Source of the DNA: Sunxiuqinia sp965372405
GTDB taxonomy: Bacteria > Bacteroidota > Bacteroidia > Bacteroidales > Prolixibacteraceae
Length of the DNA: 44,714 nt
Reading direction: 5' to 3'
NCBI GenBank assembly: GCA_965372405.1
Contig: CBDVCE010000046.1
Coordinates: 1 to 44,714, forward strand
Shown piece after piece: positions 15,038 through 24,883 of this stretch. Numbering within the stretch: position 1 is the stretch's first letter; each line of letters starts with the position of its first letter. Under the pieces are notes generated by a model. That model was not told where the DNA came from. It searched no databases and saw nothing but the letters and a program-made list of their open reading frames with translations. A program made the position numbers and the translations under genes.

Positions 15038-17455
15038 ATGTGGGTTTGGCTCTCTCGTTTTATACTCAGGAATCGTATTTTCCTGCTTTCTCTATTGGCT
15101 ATCATTACTGTTTTCATGGGTTATCAGGCTCAGAAAGTAGAAATGTCTTATGAATATGCACAACTACTACCTAAAAAGGACACTGCATATATTGACTACC
15201 AAAAATTTAAAGAAACATTTGGAGAAGAAGGCAACGTTATTGTTGTAGGTCTGCAAGATATTGATTTTTTCAAACTCGATCATTTTAAAAAATGGCAGCA
15301 GCTTAGCAAAAACCTAGTGAAAATTGATGGGGTAGAAAACCTGCTATCTGTTTCTAATTCATCCAATTTAAAAAAGAACACTAAGAAGCGTCAGTTTGAG
15401 ATTGTTCCTATTTTTAGAGAAGATATAAACTCACAATCAGAGCTGGACAGCCTCGCCAAAATATTCAAATCATTGCCTGTCTACCGCGGCTTGATGTACA
15501 ATCCAAAAACCCAGGCTTACATGCTTGGGATTACTGTAAACAAAGACAAGATGGCTTCTAAAAAAAGGGAGAAGCTAATCTTAACAATCAAAGAAGAATG
15601 TGATAAGTTTTCAGAAGAATCCGGACTTGAGCTTCACTATTCTGGGCTACCATATATTCGGGTAATCACCTCCATTAAAATCAAAAAAGAGATTTACTTG
15701 TTCAGTGCATTAGCCTTACTACTTTGCATTATCACTCTCTTCTTATTCTTTCGATCATTTAAAGCTGTAATTTTTCCTGTGCTTATTGTAATCACAGGAG
15801 TTGTTTGGGCATTAGGAACCATGTCTCTTTTTGGTTATAAAATTACACTGCTCACCGGAATGATACCGTCCCTGCTTATTGTAATTGGTATTCCGAATAG
15901 CATCTATATGCTGAATAAATACCACCATGAATTCCGAAATCATGGAAACAAAATAAAAGCACTACAACGGGTAATCATAAAAATTGGGAATGCAACCTTT
16001 CTGACCAACCTGACGACCGCCTCCGGTTTTGCAACTTTTGTTATTACAAACAGCGAGATACTCAGACAGTTTGGTGTGGTGGCAGCACTAAATATCATTA
16101 CCCTATTTGTGCTTTCAATACTGATGATCCCAACGATCTTCAGTTTTTACAAGCCACCAAAACAAAGACATATTAAACACCTTGAGAACAAAAGAATCAA
16201 TAATATTATTGAAAAGCTGGTAGACATTTCAGCCAATCACCTCAAGTTTGTTTATGTGTCAGCATTTCTTGTTTTGCTTCTTGGATTTTTGGGCATTTCA
16301 CTAATCAAAAGCTCTGGCTTCATGGTTGATGATATTCCTGAGAGCGATGTCATTTATAAAGACCTCAAGTTTTTTGAGAAACATGCAGATGGGCTTATGC
16401 CTCTGGAAATCATGATTGATACTAAGAAACCAAAAGGTGCAATGAGTTTGAGCAACTTTAAACGAATTGACAAACTGGAAAAGAAGCTTGCCAATTATGA
16501 TGAACTTTCAGCCTCACTGTCATTGTTAAATATTTTGAAATTCTCGAAACAGGCTTATTACAATGGGAAAGAACGCTACTACAGTCTACCCAATAATCAG
16601 GAAAAGAATTTTATTCTGTCATATGCAACAAAAAGTGATGAAGATGAAGCTACAGGTGTAAATGCCCTACATTCATTCCTGGACAGCACCCAGCAGGTTA
16701 CGCGGGTAAGCATTCGCATGAAAGATGTTGGCACAAAACGAATGGAAGAACTTTATACTGACTTCAAACAAGAAATTGATTCAATCTTCCCTGCAAAGAA
16801 TTTCGACGTAACAGTTACCGGTTCAAGTGTGACCTTTTTTAAGGGAACTCAATACCTGGTTAAAAACTTGTTTTCAAGTTTAGCGCTAGCTGTTTTTCTG
16901 ATTGCAACTTTTATGGCCATCATGTTTTATTCATGGCGCATGGTAATCATGTCGCTCATTCCAAACATTCTACCTCTGATATTCACTGCCGCAATTATGG
17001 GATTTACTGGAATTCCAATCAAAGCTTCAACAATACTGGTATTTAGTATTGCCTTTGGTATTTCTGTTGATAACACCATTCACTTTTTGGCAAAATATCG
17101 TCAAGAACTAACAGCTACAGGTTGGGATATTCAGCGCGCTGTTAAACGCGCCCTTCGTGAAACAGGGGTCAGCATGATGTACACCTTTGTTGTGCTATTC
17201 TTTGGATTTGGCGTTTACAGTGTTTCTCAATTTGGGGGAACCGCAGCTTTAGGCGTTCTTGTCTCCTTAACTCTTTTAGTTGCAATTACATCAAACTTAA
17301 TTCTACTTCCTTCATTGCTAACTGGATTGCAGAAGTTAACGACGACCCGTTCTTTCAGAGAACCACTATTGCACATTTACGATGAAGAAGAAGACATAGA
17401 ACTGGATGAGCTTGAAATTGTGGACATTTCAAGAACTAAGGACTCAGAAAACTAA
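15038..17455 (+). CDS. MMPL/RND superfamily exporter
   Basis: An 805-residue membrane protein of the RND/MMPL type, probably exporting a lipid or other hydrophobic substrate with the proton gradient. The layout is two similar halves. Each has one N-terminal helix, a large periplasmic loop (about residues 35-215 and 415-605) and a bundle of five helices (VIFPVLIVITGVVWALG to FSFYK, then LALAVFLIATFMAIMFYSW to LLPSLL). The second half includes the typical AFGISVDNTIHFLAKYR segment. A short acidic cytoplasmic tail follows. ATG 15038 is preferred over TTG 15032. The polyprenyl synthase gene follows after 51 bases in the same direction, which may hint at an isoprenoid-linked cargo, but that is speculative. 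Confidence 0.8.
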   Translation: MWVWLSRFILRNRIFLLSLLAIITVFMGYQAQKVEMSYEYAQLLPKKDTAYIDYQKFKETFGEEGNVIVVGLQDIDFFKLDHFKKWQQLSKNLVKIDGVENLLSVSNSSNLKKNTKKRQFEIVPIFREDINSQSELDSLAKIFKSLPVYRGLMYNPKTQAYMLGITVNKDKMASKKREKLILTIKEECDKFSEESGLELHYSGLPYIRVITSIKIKKEIYLFSALALLLCIITLFLFFRSFKAVIFPVLIVITGVVWALGTMSLFGYKITLLTGMIPSLLIVIGIPNSIYMLNKYHHEFRNHGNKIKALQRVIIKIGNATFLTNLTTASGFATFVITNSEILRQFGVVAALNIITLFVLSILMIPTIFSFYKPPKQRHIKHLENKRINNIIEKLVDISANHLKFVYVSAFLVLLLGFLGISLIKSSGFMVDDIPESDVIYKDLKFFEKHADGLMPLEIMIDTKKPKGAMSLSNFKRIDKLEKKLANYDELSASLSLLNILKFSKQAYYNGKERYYSLPNNQEKNFILSYATKSDEDEATGVNALHSFLDSTQQVTRVSIRMKDVGTKRMEELYTDFKQEIDSIFPAKNFDVTVTGSSVTFFKGTQYLVKNLFSSLALAVFLIATFMAIMFYSWRMVIMSLIPNILPLIFTAAIMGFTGIPIKASTILVFSIAFGISVDNTIHFLAKYRQELTATGWDIQRAVKRALRETGVSMMYTFVVLFFGFGVYSVSQFGGTAALGVLVSLTLLVAITSNLILLPSLLTGLQKLTTTRSFREPLLHIYDEEEDIELDELEIVDISRTKDSEN

Positions 17456-17506
17456 GTGAACTGAATACCAAACGACATGTTGTTCCAAAGGTAAAATATA
17501 AAATAG

Positions 17507-18499
17507 ATGAAAACCTCCCTCTCCATTTCCGGACTACAGCAGCTGGTTGTTAATGAACTTGCAGTTGAAGCTGCAATTATTAAAGAAACAGCTCCGGTTA
17601 ACCTATACGAACCTATTGCTTACACACTTGACATGGGGGGCAAAAGGCTACGTCCGGTAATGGTTTTATTGGGCAGTCAAGTATTTGGAGGAGATGTTCA
17701 GAAAGCTATTCCTGCCGCTCTTGCGGTTGAAATTTTTCACAACTTCACCTTATTACACGATGACATTATGGATCATGCTGAGGTTCGCAGGAACAAACCG
17801 GCTGTCCACAAAAAATACAATGAAAATGTAGCCATCCTTTCAGGGGACGCCATGTCCATAATGGCCTATCAATATTTGACAAAAACGAATTCTCCCAATA
17901 TCCAGGAGCTTGTTCAACTGTTTTCTAAAACAGCCATGGAAGTTTGTGAAGGACAGCAATACGATATGGATTTTGAGGATACTTTTGATGTCAGCATTGA
18001 AAACTATCTGGAAATGATCAGGCTGAAGACTGCCGTGCTTATTGCTTGCAGTCTGAAAATGGGAGCTATTGTTGCCAATGCACCTTCAAAAGATGCAGAA
18101 CACCTGTACAATTTCGGAATAAATTTAGGAACAGCATTTCAACTTCAAGATGATTTACTTGACGTTTTTGCTGATGAAGAAAAATTTGGGAAGAAAATTG
18201 GAGGAGACATCATTGCCAATAAAAAAACATTTCTCCTGCTAAAGGCTCTTGAGCTAGCAAATGGTTCTCTAAAAGATGAATTAAATCAATGGCTTCAAAA
18301 AGATGATTTTAACCCTGTTGAAAAAATCGCTGCAATCAAACAAATCTATATCGATCTGGGGCTCTCAGAAATCAGCAAGATTAAAATGGAAGAATCCTAC
18401 CAGAAAGCAATGAAAGAGCTTGATCTTGTTGAACTAACAGGTGAGGAAAAGGAATTACTTTACGAACTTGCAAAAATGATTATGAAGCGTGAACATTAA
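17507..18499 (+). CDS. trans-isoprenyl diphosphate synthase
   Basis: A 330-residue enzyme condensing isopentenyl diphosphate with an allylic primer to make all-trans polyprenyl diphosphates. Visible motifs: GGKRLRP (44-50), first aspartate-rich motif DDIMD (85-89), RRNKPAVH, GDAMS, and second motif DDLLD (215-219) after FQLQ. A phenylalanine (F80) sits five residues before the first DDxxD. By the chain-length rule for this family a bulky residue there favours shorter products (about C15-C20), whereas E. coli IspB has alanine. Annotation as octaprenyl synthase would therefore be unsafe. It lies between the exporter and atpD; a 113-base gap to atpD suggests separate transcription. Confidence 0.85.
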   Translation: MKTSLSISGLQQLVVNELAVEAAIIKETAPVNLYEPIAYTLDMGGKRLRPVMVLLGSQVFGGDVQKAIPAALAVEIFHNFTLLHDDIMDHAEVRRNKPAVHKKYNENVAILSGDAMSIMAYQYLTKTNSPNIQELVQLFSKTAMEVCEGQQYDMDFEDTFDVSIENYLEMIRLKTAVLIACSLKMGAIVANAPSKDAEHLYNFGINLGTAFQLQDDLLDVFADEEKFGKKIGGDIIANKKTFLLLKALELANGSLKDELNQWLQKDDFNPVEKIAAIKQIYIDLGLSEISKIKMEESYQKAMKELDLVELTGEEKELLYELAKMIMKREH

Positions 18500-18612
18500 T
18501 GTAAAAAGCACGTTTGTGTGCATGAGCAATAATTCAGATATTATTCAGTTTTAAAATTTGTTCAATTAAGCTGGTTTTTGTAATTTCCGGCTCTATGGTT
18601 AAACTTTTCAAC

Positions 18613-20124
18613 ATGACTCAGAATAATGGTAAAATCGTACAGGTGATCGGACCTGTAGTCGACATTAGCTTCGATAAAGAAGGAAGTGAACTTCCTAATA
18701 TCTTAGATGCTTTGGAGATTGTCCGCGAAGGACAAGCCAATTTGGTTGTTGAATGTCAACAGCATATCGGCGAAAATACCATCCGTACCATTTCAATGGA
18801 CTCAACAGATGGATTAAAACGCGGATTGGAGGTTGTCCCAACTGGAAAACCAATCACTATGCCAAAAGGGGAAATTGCCTTAGGACGTTTGTTAAATGTT
18901 ACTGGTGATGCAATTGATGGCATGGAGAATCTTCCAAAAGAAGGTTTAAACATTCACAACGACCCTCCAAAGTACGAAGACCTGACTACCGAAACAGAAG
19001 TGCTTCACACAGGTATCAAAGTAATTGACCTGATTGAGCCTTACGCCAAAGGTGGTAAAATTGGATTGTTTGGTGGTGCTGGTGTAGGCAAAACCGTATT
19101 AATTCAGGAGCTAATCAATAACATTGCTCTTGCACACAGTGGATTATCTGTTTTTGCTGGTGTTGGTGAACGTACACGTGAAGGGAACGATTTGCTGAGA
19201 GAGATGATTGAAGCCGACATTGTTGACTATGGTGAAGAGTTTAAGAAATCGATGGAAGAAGGAAGTTGGGACTTATCAAAAGTTGACAACGAAAAAGTAA
19301 AACAATCAAAACTTGCTCTCGTATTTGGTCAAATGAATGAACCTCCAGGTGCTCGTGCCCGTGTTGCTCTTTCTGGTTTAACCATTGCTGAAAGTTTACG
19401 TGACGGAGATGGATCTACAGGCAAAGGAAAAGATATCCTTTTCTTTGTTGATAACGTGTTCCGTTTCACTCAGGCTGGTTCTGAAGTTTCTGCTCTTCTT
19501 GGGCGGATGCCATCGGCTGTAGGTTATCAACCTACTTTGGCAACTGAGATGGGGACTATGCAAGAACGGATTACCTCAACCAAAAATGGATCGATTACTT
19601 CCGTTCAGGCTGTATATGTTCCTGCAGATGACTTGACTGACCCTGCTCCGGCAACAACATTTGCCCATTTGGATGCTACAACTGTATTGAGTCGTAAGAT
19701 TTCAGAGCTCGGGATTTATCCAGCAGTTGATCCCCTTGATTCTACTTCAAGAATTCTATCTGAAGAAGTTGTTGGGGAAGAACATTACAGTTGTGCTCAA
19801 CGTGTAAAAGAAATATTACAACGCTATAAAGAACTTCAGGACATTATTGCTATCCTTGGCATGGATGAGCTTTCGGAAGACGACAAACTGGTGGTTCACC
19901 GTGCACGTCGTGTTCAACGTTTCCTTTCGCAGCCATTCTTCGTTGCTGAACAATTTACCGGACTAAAAGGTGTTTTGGTTACCATTGAAGATACCATAAA
20001 AGGCTTTAATATGATTATGGCAGGTGAAGTTGATCAGTATCCTGAATCTGCCTTCAACTTGGTTGGAACCATTGAAGAGGCCATTGAAAAAGGTGAAAAA
20101 ATGTTAGCCGAAGCTGCTGTTTAA
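18613..20124 (+). CDS. atpD: ATP synthase F1 subunit beta
   Basis: The catalytic beta subunit of F-type ATP synthase, 503 residues from ATG 18613. Diagnostic sequence: P-loop GGAGVGKTVL, GERTREGNDL, ALVFGQMNEPPGARARV, FVDNVFRFTQAGSEVSALLG and MPSAVGYQPTLATEMG. An upstream in-frame ATG at 18595 (MVKLFN) would add six residues, but homologues begin at MTQNNGKIVQVIGPVVD, so 18613 is chosen. Only atpC follows; the other F1Fo genes are elsewhere, as is common in Bacteroidota. Confidence 0.97.
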   Translation: MTQNNGKIVQVIGPVVDISFDKEGSELPNILDALEIVREGQANLVVECQQHIGENTIRTISMDSTDGLKRGLEVVPTGKPITMPKGEIALGRLLNVTGDAIDGMENLPKEGLNIHNDPPKYEDLTTETEVLHTGIKVIDLIEPYAKGGKIGLFGGAGVGKTVLIQELINNIALAHSGLSVFAGVGERTREGNDLLREMIEADIVDYGEEFKKSMEEGSWDLSKVDNEKVKQSKLALVFGQMNEPPGARARVALSGLTIAESLRDGDGSTGKGKDILFFVDNVFRFTQAGSEVSALLGRMPSAVGYQPTLATEMGTMQERITSTKNGSITSVQAVYVPADDLTDPAPATTFAHLDATTVLSRKISELGIYPAVDPLDSTSRILSEEVVGEEHYSCAQRVKEILQRYKELQDIIAILGMDELSEDDKLVVHRARRVQRFLSQPFFVAEQFTGLKGVLVTIEDTIKGFNMIMAGEVDQYPESAFNLVGTIEEAIEKGEKMLAEAAV

Positions 20125-20139
20125 TTTAAAACGTATAGC

Positions 20140-20382
20140 ATGTTTCTTGAAATTATAACACCCGATAAAAAAGTATTCTCTGGGGAGGTTCGATTAATTC
20201 AACTCCCCGGGAGTAAAGGTACTTTCGAAATCCTTAATAATCATGCACCAATCATTTCAACTTTAACTAATGGAAAAATTAAAGTGATTGATCTTAATGA
20301 TCAGGTTTCTTTCTTTGAAGTTAAGGATGGAGTGATTGAATCGAAGGACAACAAAATAATTGTCCTTGCCGAATCTGCTTAA
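20140..20382 (+). CDS. atpC: ATP synthase F1 subunit epsilon
   Basis: An 80-residue epsilon subunit consisting of the N-terminal beta-sandwich only (LEIITPDKKVFSGEVRLIQL, GTFEILNNHAPIIS). The C-terminal helical hairpin that inhibits ATP hydrolysis in longer epsilon subunits is absent, which is usual for Bacteroidota. It begins 15 bases after atpD and is followed by a strong terminator at 20407-20436. Confidence 0.93.
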   Translation: MFLEIITPDKKVFSGEVRLIQLPGSKGTFEILNNHAPIISTLTNGKIKVIDLNDQVSFFEVKDGVIESKDNKIIVLAESA

Positions 20383-20406
20383 AAATAAAACATCATTGAC
20401 ATATTA

Positions 20407-20436
20407 CCCTGAAGATTCTGTATCTTCGGGGTTTTT
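20407..20436 (+). terminator. intrinsic terminator after atpDC
   Basis: A ten-pair stem (20407-20416 with 20422-20431, one G-T pair) has a five-base loop and is followed by TTTTT at 20432-20436. The start codon of the next gene follows only eight bases later. Confidence 0.85.
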
Positions 20437-20443
20437 ATTAAAA

Positions 20444-21427
20444 GTGAAAACTAAAATCCTCATTATACGTTTCAGCTCAATTGGTGACATTGTGCTTACT
20501 TCTCCGGTAGTTCGTTGTTTAAAGCAACAACTGGATGATGTGGAGATTCATTTTCTGACCAAGGCAAAACACCACAACTTAATTTCTGCCAATCCACACA
20601 TTGATAAAATACACCTGCTGGAAGAAAATCTGCAGGACATTATTCCCCAATTGCAAGCTGAAGAATTTGACCTACTGGTTGATCTTCATAATAATATTAG
20701 AACACAGGTCGTAAAACGATCGCTTAGGATTAAAAGCTACACACTGAATAAGATCAATCTAAAGAAATGGCTGCTGGTTAATTTCAAATTTGACCTTATG
20801 CCCAATCTCCATATCGTTGATCGAAAATTTAAAGCTGTTGCTCCACTTGGTATTAAAAATGATTATGCTGGACTTGATTACTTCATTCCAGAAGAACATG
20901 AATACCCAATAAGTAAATTACCAGCAGATTATCAGGATGGCTATGTGGCGGTGGTTCTTGCCGGAACTTACTTCACCAAAAGGCTTCCTGCAGAAAAACA
21001 CAAGGAAATAATTGAAAAAGCAGACCTCCCTTATATTTTACTTGGAGGTGAAAGTGAACGTTCAATAGCCGAAGAAATCTGCACACAAAACGATAGAAGA
21101 GTTCTAAACCTTTGTAGCAAATTGAATATTAACGAATCTGCTTCACTGGTTAAGAACGCCAGAATAGTTATTGCAAATGATACCGGATTAATGCATATTT
21201 CTGCAGCTTTTAAAAAGAAAATAATATCAATTTGGGGAAGCACCGTGCCAGACCTTGGTATGTTTCCTTACTTCCCAGATCCGTCATCAAAAATGCAGAA
21301 AGTTGAGGGTATAAAATGTCAACCATGTTCTAAGATTGGAAGACACCAATGTCCTAAGAAACACTTCCGCTGCATGCTTGACCATAACAGTGAAGAAATT
21401 GCAGACTGGTTAAAAACAAATTACTAG
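20444..21427 (+). CDS. family 9 glycosyltransferase (heptosyltransferase-like)
   Basis: A 327-residue GT-B enzyme of CAZy family GT9, acting in lipopolysaccharide core assembly by transferring heptose or a related sugar from an ADP-activated donor. Visible: N-terminal ILIIRFSSIGDIVLTSPVVR, acceptor-side FDLLVDLHNNIRT, the donor-side LLGGESER and the family motif NDTGLMHISAA. A cysteine-rich tail (CQPCSKIG, QCPKKHFRCM) is common in the Bacteroidota members. GTG 20444 is chosen as start because the frame upstream runs back through the atpC terminator hairpin; an earlier ATG is therefore unlikely. It converges with the patB gene, with one base between the stops. Confidence 0.82.
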   Translation: MKTKILIIRFSSIGDIVLTSPVVRCLKQQLDDVEIHFLTKAKHHNLISANPHIDKIHLLEENLQDIIPQLQAEEFDLLVDLHNNIRTQVVKRSLRIKSYTLNKINLKKWLLVNFKFDLMPNLHIVDRKFKAVAPLGIKNDYAGLDYFIPEEHEYPISKLPADYQDGYVAVVLAGTYFTKRLPAEKHKEIIEKADLPYILLGGESERSIAEEICTQNDRRVLNLCSKLNINESASLVKNARIVIANDTGLMHISAAFKKKIISIWGSTVPDLGMFPYFPDPSSKMQKVEGIKCQPCSKIGRHQCPKKHFRCMLDHNSEEIADWLKTNY

Positions 21428-21428
21428 T

Positions 21429-22592
21429 TTAATCAAAAGCAGAAACTAATAATCCCAATGCCTTTTGCAGAGTAGCCCTCGGACATGCTATATTGATTCG
21501 CATAAAACCTTTACCCTGCTTCCCAAACATGACTCCTCGATTTAACCCAAGACCCGCATCTAAAATCCTATCATTAAGATCTTTGTCCCTCATGCCCATT
21601 TCAGAAAAATCAAGCCAAATCAAATAAGTTGCATCAGGTTGCATCAATTTCACTTTGGGTAAATTCGATTTCAAAAAGTCCTCCATGAAATCATAATTGC
21701 TTTCTATATAAGCCATCATTTGATTAAGCCAGTCAAGTCCTTTTGAGTAGGCAGCCTCCATTGCAATATTTCCAAAAAGGTTTCCGCCATAAATATGGCT
21801 AGCCTTCATCAATTCATCATATTGCTCAAATAGTTTTTTGTTGGGAATTATCAAGTACGAAGTTGATAATCCTGCAATATTAAATGTTTTGCTTGGCGCC
21901 ATCAGGGTAATACTATTCTGTGCAAACTCATCATTTACTGATGCAAATGGAATATGCTTTTTACCCTTGAAAGTCAAATCTGAATGAATTTCATCCGCTA
22001 TTACAACGACATTATTTTCAAGACAAAGCTCACCAATTGCTTGAAGTTCCTCTTTTGTCCAGCTCATTCCTCCAGGATTTTGTGGATTGCATAAAAATAG
22101 GAGCTTGGTTTTTGGGGTAATCTTTTGTTTTAAATCTTCCAAGTCGAAATGATAACGTCCATCTTTTAAAACCAATGGATTCTCAACCATCTCTCGATTG
22201 TTATTCTTTACTGCTGAAAAGAACGGAAAATAAACCGGAGGCTGAACGATTACTTCATCACCAGGATTGGTGTAAACCAACACCGCAAAAGCTAAGGCAG
22301 GAACAACTCCAGGGCTGTAATGCACCCATTCTTTATCTATTTCCCAATTATGACGATTTTTCAACCAATCCAGAATTGCATCCGTACAGGAATCGGGTCG
22401 GTAAGTATAGCCTAAAATCTCATGCTCTGCACGTTCTCGAATAGCCTCCATAATAAAATCTGGAGTTTTAAAATCCATGTCAGCTACCCAAAGTGGCAAG
22501 ATATCTTCTTTGCCAAAGAATCGCTCATTGGCATCGTATTTTATACAGTTTGTTCCTTTTCGCTCAACAAGCTCATCAAAATTATATCGCAT
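21429..22592 (-). CDS. PatB/MalY-type C-S lyase or aminotransferase
   Basis: A 387-residue fold-type I PLP enzyme. The family signatures are strong: LPLWVADMDFKTP (33-45), YSPGVVPAL, PPVYFPF, LLFLCNPQNPGG (164-175), D200 in VVIADEIHSDL and the PLP lysine K235 in MAPSKTFNIAGL. Members cleave cystathionine or cysteine conjugates (cystathionine beta-lyase activity) and some regulate transport genes. It is the third gene of a minus-strand group after gltX and comB, 40 bases downstream of comB. A methionine-biosynthetic role is likely but not shown by the sequence. Confidence 0.85.
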   Translation of the reverse strand: MRYNFDELVERKGTNCIKYDANERFFGKEDILPLWVADMDFKTPDFIMEAIRERAEHEILGYTYRPDSCTDAILDWLKNRHNWEIDKEWVHYSPGVVPALAFAVLVYTNPGDEVIVQPPVYFPFFSAVKNNNREMVENPLVLKDGRYHFDLEDLKQKITPKTKLLFLCNPQNPGGMSWTKEELQAIGELCLENNVVVIADEIHSDLTFKGKKHIPFASVNDEFAQNSITLMAPSKTFNIAGLSTSYLIIPNKKLFEQYDELMKASHIYGGNLFGNIAMEAAYSKGLDWLNQMMAYIESNYDFMEDFLKSNLPKVKLMQPDATYLIWLDFSEMGMRDKDLNDRILDAGLGLNRGVMFGKQGKGFMRINIACPRATLQKALGLLVSAFD

Positions 22593-22632
22593 AACTTTCG
22601 GTTTTGTCTTTCAATAAAAGAAAATATGCTGC

Positions 22633-23322
22633 CTAAAGTTCAATCTTTTTCAAATAATTCATGCCATTTTCATTTTCAACCTTCAACACAAATGAGAATC
22701 GGTTTAAATCAAGGCATAAATCAAAATCAGCTGAAGGAGCCCATGTTTGCTTTTCTGGCACAAAAAAACGAGCTCCTGCTCCAACTTTAAGTTTCTCTAC
22801 CATCTGCTCAAAGTCAAAATCATTACCTAATAATTTCGCATGAATGTATTCCGCAAGAAAAGTATCTTCATCGGTTGGATGCTGGCAAGCATAGCCCATG
22901 CAAACCAAGGAAAGTTTTTCAGGATTCTTCTTTTTAATGTATTCTATAATTGCACCAGCATTAACAAAACTACCAGTAATCATCTCATCAGCCTTTGTTG
23001 CATTTGCAATCCCTTGCGTGCCCGAGCTGGTGGTATGAACCATTGTTTTCCCGCTTATTGATCCAGCCAAAACCTGAGAAGGTGAATTTCCGAAATCAAA
23101 CCCTTCTGGTTTTTTCTCGTGCCTCTCTCCCACCAAAATGTATTCCGGATTTTGTTCTTTTAATTGATAAGCCAAATCAATATTCCCAACTGGATAGATC
23201 TTTGAGACTCCACCATCAAAAGCATAACAAGCAACAGAAAAAGCCCTGAAAACGTCAATGATTACAGTAAGACCTTCTGCCTGCTTTGCACCTTCAAGAA
23301 GTTGTAAGATTTGTATTTGCAT
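22633..23322 (-). CDS. comB: 2-phosphosulfolactate phosphatase family protein
   Basis: A 229-residue ComB-family protein. Characteristic segments: TVIIDVFRAFSVACYAF near the N-terminus, VGERHEKKPEGFDFGNSPSQ, the phosphate-binding TSSGTQGI and CMGYACQHPTDEDTFLAEYI. ComB removes phosphate from 2-phosphosulfolactate on the route to sulfolactate or coenzyme M. Bacteroidota have no coenzyme M, so a sulfolactate role (or another 2-phospho-acid) is more likely. It starts 12 bases after gltX and is probably cotranscribed with it. The gene symbol follows the family; the substrate is inferred. Confidence 0.8.
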   Translation of the reverse strand: MQIQILQLLEGAKQAEGLTVIIDVFRAFSVACYAFDGGVSKIYPVGNIDLAYQLKEQNPEYILVGERHEKKPEGFDFGNSPSQVLAGSISGKTMVHTTSSGTQGIANATKADEMITGSFVNAGAIIEYIKKKNPEKLSLVCMGYACQHPTDEDTFLAEYIHAKLLGNDFDFEQMVEKLKVGAGARFFVPEKQTWAPSADFDLCLDLNRFSFVLKVENENGMNYLKKIEL

Positions 23323-23334
23323 ATCAAATAGTGA

Positions 23335-24861
23335 CTATGAAAGTTTTTCAATAGCAGTATTAATTCTATTTATAGTTTCGTCTTTGCCAATGAATTCACA
23401 AATATCAAAAAGGTCAACTCCCTGGCTACTTCCAACTAATGCCAAACGAATTGGAACCATCACCACACCAAAGCCCCATTCTTTTTCATTCATAAAGGCG
23501 GAAAACGCTTCTTTAATCTGGGTGGCTTCCCAGTTCTCAACAGACTGAAAAAGCTCAATAATTGCATTCAATTTTTCGGGAGTATCTTCTTTCCACTTTT
23601 TCTTAGCTGTTTTTTCATCATAACTAGACGGAGCTTCAAAAAAGTATTGCGCCTGATCCCAAATTTCAGAAACAAACTCACATCTTTCTTTCACCAAATC
23701 AATGATCTTCACTAGCTTGTCCAGATTAGCTTCAATTCCTTTTTCATCCAACAAAGGCTTGAATAATTCAGACAATTCTTCGCTTGTTTTTTCCTGCAAA
23801 TAGTGACGATTAAACCATTTTGCCTTTTCAGGATCAAAACGTGCACCTGATTTGACAACGCGGTCTAAGCTAAATTGATCAATCAATTCATTCATACTGA
23901 AAAATTCCTGTTCAGTTCCGCCATTCCAACCAAGAAGTGCCAACATATTAACGAAAGCTTCAGGGAAATATCCATCCTCACGATAGCCTCTTGAAACATC
24001 TCCAGTTTTAGGATCAGCCCATTGTAACGGAAAAACAGGGAATCCTAATTTATCTCCATCACGCTTGCTCAACTTTCCTTTACCGGTTGGTTTTAAAATA
24101 AGAGGTAAATGAGCAAATTGAGGTCGATCTTCACCCCATCCCAAAGCTTCATATAATAAAACATGTAAAGGCATTGAGGACAGCCATTCTTCTCCACGAA
24201 TAACGTGTGAAATTTTCATTAGATGATCGTCCACCACATTGGCCAGATGGTATGTTGGCATTCCATCTGCTTTAAAAAGTACTTTATCATCCAACTGGGC
24301 TGTATTAAATTTCACCTCTCCGCGGATCAGATCCTTTTCTACAACATCGGTATTTTCAGGCATTTTAAAACGAATAATAAAATGTTCGCCTGAATTTATT
24401 TTTTTACTGGCTTCTTCTTTTGATAGGGTCAATGAATTATTAAGTTTTCCACGAGTATGCATATCGTAAGAAAATACTTCTTTGTTTGCCTCTGCTTCGG
24501 TTCTTAACTCACTAAGTTCTTCAGGTGTATCAAACGCATAATAAGCATTGCCATTTTCAATTAGCTGATCAGCATATTGTCGATATAATTCTTTTCTTTC
24601 ACTTTGCTTGTATGGACCAAAATTTCCACCAATCCCTTGGCCTTCATCCGGGTTCAGCCCACACCATTTCAATGCTTCCAGAATATATTCTTCAGCTCCA
24701 GGCACATAACGTGTCTGATCTGTATCTTCAATTCGAAGCAAAAAATCTCCACCTTGTTTTTTGGCAAACAGGTAATTAAATAATGCAGTCCGCACACCTC
24801 CCATGTGCAAAGGACCAGTTGGGCTTGGAGCAAATCGTACTCTTACTTTTCCGGAATTCAT
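23335..24861 (-). CDS. gltX: glutamyl-tRNA synthetase
   Basis: A 508-residue class I aminoacyl-tRNA synthetase charging tRNA-Glu. The HIGH-type motif appears as HMGG (residues 19-22) in RFAPSPTGPLHMGGVRTALF. The KMSKS-type loop reads KLSKRDGDKLGFP. A discriminating GluRS sequence, IRGEEWLSSMPLH, lies between them, and the C-terminal anticodon-binding helical domain is complete. It is the first gene of a minus-strand group with comB and patB. A -7-type element TATCTTTG lies upstream at 24884-24891. Confidence 0.96.
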   Translation of the reverse strand: MNSGKVRVRFAPSPTGPLHMGGVRTALFNYLFAKKQGGDFLLRIEDTDQTRYVPGAEEYILEALKWCGLNPDEGQGIGGNFGPYKQSERKELYRQYADQLIENGNAYYAFDTPEELSELRTEAEANKEVFSYDMHTRGKLNNSLTLSKEEASKKINSGEHFIIRFKMPENTDVVEKDLIRGEVKFNTAQLDDKVLFKADGMPTYHLANVVDDHLMKISHVIRGEEWLSSMPLHVLLYEALGWGEDRPQFAHLPLILKPTGKGKLSKRDGDKLGFPVFPLQWADPKTGDVSRGYREDGYFPEAFVNMLALLGWNGGTEQEFFSMNELIDQFSLDRVVKSGARFDPEKAKWFNRHYLQEKTSEELSELFKPLLDEKGIEANLDKLVKIIDLVKERCEFVSEIWDQAQYFFEAPSSYDEKTAKKKWKEDTPEKLNAIIELFQSVENWEATQIKEAFSAFMNEKEWGFGVVMVPIRLALVGSSQGVDLFDICEFIGKDETINRINTAIEKLS

Positions 24862-24883
24862 CTTTTTATCTTAAATTTTTCTG

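Noticed and set aside
20360..20443. N-terminal extension of the glycosyltransferase
   Set aside because: It would translate the atpC terminator hairpin and overlap atpC; homologous sequence starts at the GTG at 20444.
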